A stretch of DNA of 64,000 nucleotides from Micromonospora carbonacea (lineage in GTDB: Bacteria > Actinomycetota > Actinomycetes > Mycobacteriales > Micromonosporaceae), in contig NZ_JACHMZ010000001.1 of NCBI RefSeq assembly GCF_014205165.1, forward strand, positions 186,001-250,000. Direction: 5' to 3'. The notes beneath the pieces are model-generated. The model was not told where the DNA came from. It saw nothing but the letters and a program-made list of their open reading frames with translations, and did no database searches. Below, in pieces: positions 43,959 through 50,596 of the stretch; the stretch's first letter is position 1, and each line of letters starts with the position of its first letter. Made by a program: the position numbers and the translations under genes.

Positions 43959-44954
43959 ATGGCGGCAGCGCACCGGGGCGTACCGGACGGGGAGGCCCGG
44001 CCGGGGCGGACGGCGACGGACGGGCGGGCGACGACCCCGGCGGAGGCGGCGGCTGCGCCGGGCACCCGCGCCGGGTCGGCGGGGCCGACGATGCGGGTGT
44101 GGTCGGCGTCCGCGCCGGCACCCGGCCGGGCCGTCAACGAGGACCTGGTCTTCCGCTTCGGTCCGCTGGTCGGCGTGCTCGACGGCGCGACCGTGCCCGA
44201 GGGCTTCGCCACCGGCTGCGTGCACTCCCCCGCCTGGTACGTCCGGCACCTCGCCGCCCGGATCGGGCTGGCCGCCGCCGCCCGGCCCGCGGCCACCCTG
44301 GTGAGCACCCTCGCGGCGGCGATCCTCGCGGTACGGGCGGACCACGGCGCCGACTGCGACCTCGACCATCCCGGCACGCCCTCGTCCACCGTCTGCCTGC
44401 TGCGGGAGAGCGGCGAGGAGGCGGACTGGCTCGTGCTCTGCGACAGCCCGCTGGTGCTCGACGTCGGCGGCCGGGTGCGCGCCGTCACCGACGACCGGCT
44501 GGAACAGGCGGTGGCCGACCTGCGGCGCACAGCCTCCACCCTGCCCGCGGGCCCCGGCGACGACCCGGTCAGCCGGTTCCGGCGGGCCGTCACCGTGCAG
44601 CGGCAGCGGATGAACCGCACGCACGGCTACTGGGTCGCCGCCGCCGACCCCGACGCCGCCTACCACGCGCTCACCGGCACGGAGCCGCTGCGGGGCCCGG
44701 GCGGCCTGCGCCGGGCGGCCCTGCTCACCGACGGCGCGTCCTGCGCCGTCGAGCAGTTCGGGCTGTTCGACTGGGCCGGCCTGCTCGACCTGGTCGCCGC
44801 CGAGGGGCCCGGGGCGCTCCTCGACCGGGTCCGCGCCGCCGAACGCGACCGGCCGGACCGGCTGCGCCGGCACAAGGCCACCGACGACGCCTCCGTCGTC
44901 CTCTGCGAGTTCGGCCCCGGTCGAGCCACCGCCGGCCCGCCGACCGGCTCGTAG
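43959..44954 (+). CDS. Divergent PP2C-like protein
   Basis: A 331-residue protein with the skeleton of the metal-dependent PP2C fold: NEDLVFRF, then GVLDGAT (in place of FDGHGG), VCLLRESGEEADWLVLCDSP (in place of GDSR), ALLTDGAS and DDASVVLCEF near the C-terminus. The Asp positions that bind metal are largely kept, but the His of the DGHGG motif is absent. The first 40 residues are low complexity. It could be a phosphatase with unusual metal use or a binding-only member. It sits between DUF3263 and GNAT genes on the same strand; no kinase gene is adjacent. Confidence 0.72.
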   Translation: MAAAHRGVPDGEARPGRTATDGRATTPAEAAAAPGTRAGSAGPTMRVWSASAPAPGRAVNEDLVFRFGPLVGVLDGATVPEGFATGCVHSPAWYVRHLAARIGLAAAARPAATLVSTLAAAILAVRADHGADCDLDHPGTPSSTVCLLRESGEEADWLVLCDSPLVLDVGGRVRAVTDDRLEQAVADLRRTASTLPAGPGDDPVSRFRRAVTVQRQRMNRTHGYWVAAADPDAAYHALTGTEPLRGPGGLRRAALLTDGASCAVEQFGLFDWAGLLDLVAAEGPGALLDRVRAAERDRPDRLRRHKATDDASVVLCEFGPGRATAGPPTGS

Positions 44955-45024
44955 CCGCTGACGGACCGGTGGAGGGGCGCGAAAGGGTGGACTCGGGCGG
45001 GTGCGGGACGGCAGACTTCGGCAC

Positions 45025-45534
45025 GTGACGGGAACGGTCCGGTTGGAGCCGGTGGACGAACGGAACCTGGAGCCGCTGCTCTCGGTGGCCGTCGCCGAGG
45101 CCGAGCCCGACGACGTGATGCCCCCGGTCGACGCGCCGGCCGGCTGGTCGCACGCCCGGCGGGAGGCGTTCCGCGACTACTACCGCACGGGCATGGTGGG
45201 CCTCGACGGCCCCACCCACACCGCCATGTACGCGGTCCTCGTCGGCGGCGAGGTGCTGGGCATGATCCGGATGACCCGCCGCGCCGAACCGGGGACGGTG
45301 GAGACGGGCATCTGGCTCGGCCGCTCCGCCCGGGGGCAGGGCGTGGGTGCGGCGGCCCTGCGCGAGCTGCTCGACCTCGCGGCGGCGGCCGGGATGCACA
45401 CGGTGGTGGCGGAGACCACCCGGGACAACGCCGGTGCCGTGTCGGTGCTGCGCCGGTGCGGCGCGAAGCTGATCGAGGACGGCGACGCCGTGCGCGCGGA
45501 GATCTCCCTCGACGCCATCCCGCCCGCGCTCTGA
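45025..45534 (+). CDS. GNAT family N-acetyltransferase
   Basis: A 169-residue acetyltransferase of the RimJ/RimL-like type. It begins TGTVRLEPVDERNLEPLLS, has IWLGRSARGQGVGAAALREL as the acetyl-CoA loop (R-G-Q-G-V-G-A), then TTRDNAGAVSVLRRCGAKLI, the N-x-x-S-x-x-V-x-x-x-x-G element. GTG 45025 begins the conserved domain; GTG 45001 adds eight residues and cannot be excluded. The substrate is unknown. It is convergent with the AAA ATPase gene. Confidence 0.88.
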   Translation: MTGTVRLEPVDERNLEPLLSVAVAEAEPDDVMPPVDAPAGWSHARREAFRDYYRTGMVGLDGPTHTAMYAVLVGGEVLGMIRMTRRAEPGTVETGIWLGRSARGQGVGAAALRELLDLAAAAGMHTVVAETTRDNAGAVSVLRRCGAKLIEDGDAVRAEISLDAIPPAL

Positions 45535-45570
45535 GCCGGCCGACGCCCCTGCCGTGGCGGGGCGCGGGCC

Positions 45571-47862
45571 TCAGCGCGCGTCGCGGGCCTGCGCGTACGC
45601 GGCCAGCCAGGCGACCTGCGCCGGGTCGAGCGACGGGCGGACCCGCTGCCGCGCCGTCTCGACGTGCCCCGCCGTGACCGTCGACGCGGTCAGCGACTCG
45701 CGCATCGCGGCGAGCGCCGCCTCCCGCACCAGCGCCGCGCAGTCCGCCGCCGAGAAGCCGTCCAGCCCGCCGCCGAGCGCCGCGAGGTCGACGTCGTCGG
45801 CGAACGGGACGTGGCGGGCGGCGGCGCGCAGGATCTCGGCGCGGGCGTCCCCGTCCGGCGGCGGCACGTACACCAGCCGCTCCAGCCGGCCGGGGCGCAG
45901 CAGCGCCGGGTCCACCAGGTCGGGGCGGTTGGTCGCGCCGACCACCACCACGTTGCGCAGCGACTCCACCCCGTCCAGCTCGGTGAGCAGGGCGGCGACC
46001 ACCCGGTCGGTGGTGCCCCCGTCGCTTGCCTGCCCGCGTACCGGGGCGAGCGCGTCCACCTCGTCGAGGAAGACCAGCGTCGGGGCGGCCTCCCGGGCCC
46101 GGCGGAACAGCTCCCGCACCGCCCGCTCGCTCTCGCCGACCCACTTCGACAGCAGCTCCGCGCCCTTCACCGAGAGCACGTTGGCCCGCCCCGAGCCGGC
46201 GAGCGCGGTCACCAGGAAGGTCTTCCCGCAGCCGGGCGGCCCGTAGAGCAGCACCCCGCGCGGGGGCTGCACGCCCAGCCGGGCGAAGGTGTCCGGGTAG
46301 GTCAGCGGCCACAGCACGGACTCGGTCAGCTGCTCCTTGACCTCGACCATGTCCCCGACGTCGTCGAGGGTGACGTCCGCCAGCTCCAGCGTGGACGCGG
46401 CCATCGTCGTCGGCCGGACCACCTCCAGGGCGGCCGTGAAGTCCGCCATCGCCACCGTCGGCGCGTCGGCCGTCTTCTGCCGCAGCGCCGCCCGCACCCC
46501 GGCCTCCCGCACCAGCGCCGCCAGGTCGGCGGCGACGAACCCGGGGGTACGCCCGGCGACCTCGTCCAACCGGACGTCCTCGGCCAGCGGCACCTGGCGG
46601 GTCAGCACGGTGAGCTGCTCCCGGCGCAGCGCCTGGTCGGGCAGCGGCACGGTGATCCGCAGCGACAGCAGGTCCGGGGCGCGCAGCCCGGGGTCGACGG
46701 CCTCGGGGCGGCTGGTCGTGCAGACCACGGCCACCCCGGCCCCGACGGTCTCGGCGAGCACCTGCCGGAACACCGTGGCCACCGGGCCGGCGTCGTCGGC
46801 CGGGGCGAGCGCCTCCACGTCGGTGACCAGCAGCACGGCCGGGCCGGCGGCGCGTACCTCGTCGGCGGCGGCGCGCAGCCGCCGGGCCGCGGCGTCGTTG
46901 GCGAGCGCGGCCAGCTCGGGCGCCCAGAGCGGGCGGACCCGCGCGCCCACCCGGGCGGCGACCGCCCGGACCAGCGCCGACTTGCCCGATCCGGCCGGGC
47001 CGGCGATCAGCACCCCGAGCGACACCGTGGTGCCCAGCCGGCCCAGCACCTCCCGGTGGTGGAAGCCGAGGTCGAGCAACTCGGTCAGCTCGTCGGCCTG
47101 CGCGCGCAGCCCCGGCAGCTCGTCGACGGCGGGGGCGGCGTCCGACGCGTCGGCGTCGGCGGCCCGACCGGCCGACCCGGCCGCCCAGGTCGCCGTGTCG
47201 GGCCCGGCCGCCGGGCCGTTTGCGGCGGCGTGGGCGTCGGCACCGGCGTGGGCGGGCCCGGCCGAGCCGCCGGCCCGGGTCGCCGGCCCGTGCTCCCAGC
47301 CGACCACGGTGTCCATGGTGACCAGCGCGGCGACGCCCGGCTCGGCGGCGACCACGGTGAGCAGGGTGCTCGTCCAGGCGTACCCGACGGTGCTGGAGAG
47401 GCGGTGCCGGGCCGCCGCCACGAGGGCGCGCACCGAGGCGTCCGGCAGCACGTCCTGCGGCAGCAGGGACACGTCGTCGCCGACGGTGACCACCTTGCCG
47501 AGCAGCGCGAGGCGGAGCATCTCGGGGGAGACCGCGGCGGCGACCTGCACCGGCCCGGTCAGGGTCACCCGACGGGCCGGCACCACCGGCGCGCGGCTCA
47601 CCGTGACCTGCCCGCCGTCGCGTACGCCCAGGTTGCCCAGGAGCAGGTCGTCGGCGTAGAGCAGCGCCGTGCTCGCGGCGGGCCCGGCCGGCGCGACGAT
47701 CCCGGCGGTCACCCGGCGGCCGGCGAGCCGCACCGGGTCGCCGGGGCGCAGCGCGAGCGCCGTCAGCACCTCGGGGTGCAGCCGCACCACGCCGCGCCGG
47801 CCGTCCAGCGCGGCCGGTCGCAGGCTGGCGACGAGGGTCAGGTCGGGTGCGGGTGCGGCCAT
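45571..47862 (-). CDS. CDC48-family AAA ATPase with degenerate first ATPase ring
   Basis: A 763-residue two-ring AAA protein. The N-terminal double-psi-barrel-like part (VRLHPEVLTALALRPGDPV) is followed by an Ala/Gly-rich linker. D1 has Walker A GPAGSGKS (Lys294), but its Walker B (VLLVTDVEAL) lacks the usual Glu after Asp and its arginine-finger region (TTSRPEAVDPGLRAPDLLSL) lacks the G-R pair. D2 is complete: GPPGCGKT (Lys547), LVFLDEVDAL, GATNRPDLVDPALLRPGRLE. It probably acts as a hexameric unfoldase or remodeller powered mainly by D2. The start is preceded by repeat C3. No partner is evident. Confidence 0.92.
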   Translation of the reverse strand: MAAPAPDLTLVASLRPAALDGRRGVVRLHPEVLTALALRPGDPVRLAGRRVTAGIVAPAGPAASTALLYADDLLLGNLGVRDGGQVTVSRAPVVPARRVTLTGPVQVAAAVSPEMLRLALLGKVVTVGDDVSLLPQDVLPDASVRALVAAARHRLSSTVGYAWTSTLLTVVAAEPGVAALVTMDTVVGWEHGPATRAGGSAGPAHAGADAHAAANGPAAGPDTATWAAGSAGRAADADASDAAPAVDELPGLRAQADELTELLDLGFHHREVLGRLGTTVSLGVLIAGPAGSGKSALVRAVAARVGARVRPLWAPELAALANDAAARRLRAAADEVRAAGPAVLLVTDVEALAPADDAGPVATVFRQVLAETVGAGVAVVCTTSRPEAVDPGLRAPDLLSLRITVPLPDQALRREQLTVLTRQVPLAEDVRLDEVAGRTPGFVAADLAALVREAGVRAALRQKTADAPTVAMADFTAALEVVRPTTMAASTLELADVTLDDVGDMVEVKEQLTESVLWPLTYPDTFARLGVQPPRGVLLYGPPGCGKTFLVTALAGSGRANVLSVKGAELLSKWVGESERAVRELFRRAREAAPTLVFLDEVDALAPVRGQASDGGTTDRVVAALLTELDGVESLRNVVVVGATNRPDLVDPALLRPGRLERLVYVPPPDGDARAEILRAAARHVPFADDVDLAALGGGLDGFSAADCAALVREAALAAMRESLTASTVTAGHVETARQRVRPSLDPAQVAWLAAYAQARDAR

Positions 47863-47878
47863 CGCCCGAGGTTAGCCG

Positions 47879-47930
47879 CAAGGAAGGGCCCCCTGTTAAC
47901 GCCTACGGTAGAGAAGGGTCCCCCGCTCAC
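47879..47930 (+). repeat. Dispersed element family C, copy 3
   Basis: CAAGGAAGGGCCCCCTGTTA through GGTAGAGAAGGGTCCCCC, nearly identical to copy 2 at 31146. It fills almost the whole gap between the hypothetical gene (stop at 47927-47929, inside the element) and the AAA ATPase start at 47862. Confidence 0.8.
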
Positions 47931-48601
47931 ACCGGGTCAACGCTGGGGTCGGTGCCGTCGAGCAGCGACGGGTCGCGCCGGATCAGCTCCGCGAGCCGGG
48001 CCGCCGGGTCCACCTTGAGCCGGTCGGCGTCGGACGGCCACGCCGGCACGGCCTTGACCGTCAGCGGCCACACCGGGGGCGGCACGGTCGCGGCCTCCGC
48101 GCCGACCGTCACCCGCCCGTTCGACCAGCCGACCCGCAGCGGGTACGCCTGCCCGTCGTGCTCCACCCGAAGCGCGACCGTCATGCCGGGGTGCGCCGCC
48201 ACCACCCGGGCCACCGCCCCGGCCACCTCGTCGACGGGGTCCCGCCCGGCGACACCCGCGGGATGGACGGGGGCCGGCGCGGCGGGCAGGGCCGGGACGC
48301 CGCCCGTCCGGCGGGGCAGGGCGTCCGCCGGGTCCCCGCCGACGTCGCCCGCCGGCCGGGGGCGGGGGTCCGGGGCGGCGTCGGCCACCGCGTCGGCGCG
48401 TACGGCCGGGGTGGGATCCGGTCGTGCCTCGGCCCGTGCGGCCGGCTCGCCCCGGCCGACCGGATGGGCCCCGGCCTGCGCCGGGACGGTCCGCCCCGCC
48501 GGCTCTCGGCCGGGCTCGTCGCCCGGGTCGACGCCCCGGCGGCGGAGCGCCTCCTCACGCCGGGCGAGCCGGGCCAGGGTCTCGTCGAGATCACCTCTCA
48601 T
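47927..48601 (-). CDS. Hypothetical protein at the tail of the conservon
   Basis: A 224-residue protein of no recognised family. It starts with a charged helical segment (MRGDLDETLARLARREEALR), followed by about 70 residues rich in Pro, Ala and Asp, then a structured C-terminal domain (VAGAVARVVAAHPGMTVALR, VEHDGQAYPLRVGWSNGRVT, VDPAARLAELIRRDPSLLDG). The gene begins 39 bases after the GTPase gene on the same strand, so it may be a fifth or sixth conservon member. ATG 48601 is the start. Its stop codon lies inside repeat C3. Confidence 0.7.
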   Translation of the reverse strand: MRGDLDETLARLARREEALRRRGVDPGDEPGREPAGRTVPAQAGAHPVGRGEPAARAEARPDPTPAVRADAVADAAPDPRPRPAGDVGGDPADALPRRTGGVPALPAAPAPVHPAGVAGRDPVDEVAGAVARVVAAHPGMTVALRVEHDGQAYPLRVGWSNGRVTVGAEAATVPPPVWPLTVKAVPAWPSDADRLKVDPAARLAELIRRDPSLLDGTDPSVDPV

Positions 48602-48640
48602 GTCGCCACCCCTTCCGCGTGTGGACCGAACCGGGCCGGT

Positions 48641-49393
48641 TCAGTCCCTCCTGTCCCGGGTGGCTCGGTCCAGCGCCCGGTCCAGGACGACCAGCAGGGC
48701 GTCCCGCACCGAGAGCCGGTCCCGGGCGTCGAACTGCACCAGGGGGACCTGGTCGGAGATGGCCAGGGCCCACCGGATCGAGGGAAGGTCCACGGCCAGC
48801 CGGCCGTCGAAGGCGTTCACCCCGACGACGAAGGGCAGCCCGGCCCGCTCGAAGAAGTCGATCGCCGGATAGCAGTCGTCCAGCCGCGAGCTGTCCACCA
48901 CCACCAGCGCGCCGAGCGCCCCCCGGGCCAGGTCGTCCCACATGAAGCCGAAGCGGTTCTGGCCCGGCGTGCCGAAGAGGTAGAGCTTGAGGCTGCGGTC
49001 GATCGTCACGCAGCCGAAGTCCATCGCCACCGTGGTGGTGGTCTTGCCCGACCGCGCGCCGGGGTCGTCGATGCCGATTCCGGCGCTGGTCATCTCCGCC
49101 TCGGTGGTCAGCGGCGCGATCTCGGAGATGGCCCCGACCGTGGTGGTCTTGCCCACCCCGAAGCCGCCGGCGACCAGGATCTTCACCGGGATCGGGGGCG
49201 TGGACCGGCCCGGGCCGGCGTTCGGCGTGCCGTGCCGTGGCCCGGCCGGCGGCGCCGGGTTGGTGGTCGGCGGGGTGGCGCGTCCGGTGGCCGGTGTGGC
49301 ACCCGTCGGGGTGCCGTAGCGGGCGGCGGCGCTGTTGGCGGAGAGCCCGCTCAGCGGGGCCGGCGGCCATTCAGGAGATCGCACGGAGTCCAT
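48641..49393 (-). CDS. Conservon GTPase, CvnD type (DUF2075-like small GTP-binding protein)
   Basis: A 250-residue Ras-like ATP/GTP-binding protein of actinobacterial conservons. The P-loop is KILVAGGFGVGKTTTVGAI (Lys82). The switch region is followed by LYLFGTPGQNRFGFMWDDLA (G3 DxxG replaced by GTPGQ as in the family) and a VNAFDG element in the G4 position. The N-terminal 60 residues are low complexity. ATG 49393 is the start, inside the end of the DUF742 gene. In conservons this GTPase is thought to associate with the sensor kinase, roadblock and DUF742 proteins at the membrane. Confidence 0.93.
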   Translation of the reverse strand: MDSVRSPEWPPAPLSGLSANSAAARYGTPTGATPATGRATPPTTNPAPPAGPRHGTPNAGPGRSTPPIPVKILVAGGFGVGKTTTVGAISEIAPLTTEAEMTSAGIGIDDPGARSGKTTTTVAMDFGCVTIDRSLKLYLFGTPGQNRFGFMWDDLARGALGALVVVDSSRLDDCYPAIDFFERAGLPFVVGVNAFDGRLAVDLPSIRWALAISDQVPLVQFDARDRLSVRDALLVVLDRALDRATRDRRD

Positions 49394-50135
49394 CAATCAC
49401 TCGCAGGATGATGTCGGGGTCAAGGGCGTCGTTGGCGGTGCTGACGTGCACGTCGAGGTGGCCGGCGGCCCGGAGGTCGCCGACCAGGATCCGGGTGACG
49501 CCGAAGTGCAGCCGGGTACGGGCCGAGATCTCCGCCACGGAGATCGGCTCTCCACAGAGCGCGATGATCGCCTGGAGCTCGGGGGCGAGCCGGGAGACCG
49601 GCCCCGCGCCCCGGACGCCGGGACCGGGGCGGGCGGTGACCTGGGTCTCCAGGCTGATCGCCGGGTCCACCCCGGCCACCCTGCCGGAGGTCAGCACGAA
49701 CGGGCGTGGCCCCGTCGGCAGGTGCGGATCGGGAGCGCCCAACCGGCCGGGCAGATCGTGCGCCGGGCTGCCGGGCGGGCCGTCGCCAGGACCGCCGGGG
49801 AAGCCGGTGCCGCCTTCCGGGAAGCCGCCGGGGAGGTCCGGGCCGCCTTCCGGCCAGCCGGTGCCGCCGCCGGGGAAGCCGAGGCGGCTGCTCGGGAAAC
49901 CGGGGCCGCCGGCCGGGAGGCCGCCGCCGGGGAAGCCGGGGCCGCCGCCCGGGAAGCCGGAGGTGCCGTCGGCCGGCCCGGGAGCGCCGCCCGGGCCGCC
50001 GGGGTGGCCGGGGCCGCCCGGGAAGCCGCCCGACCCGCCCGTCCCGTCGTCGTCCGGGGACTGCGCCCGCAGGTAGGGCCGGATCCGGACGACGGGTTCC
50101 GGATCCGGCCCGGTGCCGGCGACCTCCGGGCTCAC
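49371..50135 (-). CDS. Conservon DUF742 protein, CvnC type, with GFPGG repeat region
   Basis: A 254-residue protein. A short head (VVRIRPYLRAQSPDD) is followed by about 95 residues of glycine-, proline- and phenylalanine-rich repeats (GFPGG, GPGFPGGG, GGTGFPGG). The DUF742 winged-helix domain then follows: LAPELQAIIALCGEPISVAE, then ISARTRLHFGVTRILVGDLR and NDALDPDIILRVIDGL. GTG 50135 overlaps the stop of the roadblock gene (GTGA). The usual family length is about 120-150 residues, so the repeat region is an expansion. It is likely a DNA-binding or adaptor subunit of the conservon. Confidence 0.93.
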   Translation of the reverse strand: MSPEVAGTGPDPEPVVRIRPYLRAQSPDDDGTGGSGGFPGGPGHPGGPGGAPGPADGTSGFPGGGPGFPGGGLPAGGPGFPSSRLGFPGGGTGWPEGGPDLPGGFPEGGTGFPGGPGDGPPGSPAHDLPGRLGAPDPHLPTGPRPFVLTSGRVAGVDPAISLETQVTARPGPGVRGAGPVSRLAPELQAIIALCGEPISVAEISARTRLHFGVTRILVGDLRAAGHLDVHVSTANDALDPDIILRVIDGLRAIS

Positions 50136-50596
50136 TGTTGTACGGCGTTCTTCAGCTCGGCGATCAGTCGCGGGGTGAGGGCGCTGCCGGCCCGCCCGGC
50201 GAAGAGGGTCATCTCGTAGGCCACGGTGCCGAGGTTCGCCGACCGGTCGGCCACCACACCGAGCACCGAGCCGGCGCTGATGGAGCTGATCAGCAGGTAG
50301 CCGTCGGCCATGTCGACGATGACCCGGTTCAGGCCGCCGAGGGCGTACCAGCTCGCGGCCCCGCCGGCGAGGCTCGTCATGCCGGAGACGACGGCGGCGA
50401 GGCGCTCGGCGTTGGACCGGTCCTTGATCGCCGACATGGCCATCAGCAGCCCGTCGGAGGAGACCGCGATCGCCTCCATCACACCGGCGGTGCTGGACGT
50501 GAACGAGTCCAGCAGCCAGTTGAACGTGCGGGCCTCGGGGCTCAGGTCGGTGGGGTGCTGGTGCTCGATGTTCTCGTGCAGGTACGGGCTGGTCAC
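50132..50596 (-). CDS. Conservon roadblock/LC7 protein, CvnB type
   Basis: A 154-residue protein with the roadblock/LC7 fold: TFNWLLDSFTSSTAGVMEAI, then AVSSDGLLMAMSA, then GYLLISSISAGSVLGVVADR, as in MglB-like regulators of small GTPases. GTG 50596 overlaps the sensor kinase gene by four bases, and the DUF742 start overlaps its stop, so the four genes are coupled. By analogy with MglB it may act as activator or exchange partner for the CvnD GTPase. Confidence 0.94.
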   Translation of the reverse strand: MTSPYLHENIEHQHPTDLSPEARTFNWLLDSFTSSTAGVMEAIAVSSDGLLMAMSAIKDRSNAERLAAVVSGMTSLAGGAASWYALGGLNRVIVDMADGYLLISSISAGSVLGVVADRSANLGTVAYEMTLFAGRAGSALTPRLIAELKNAVQQ

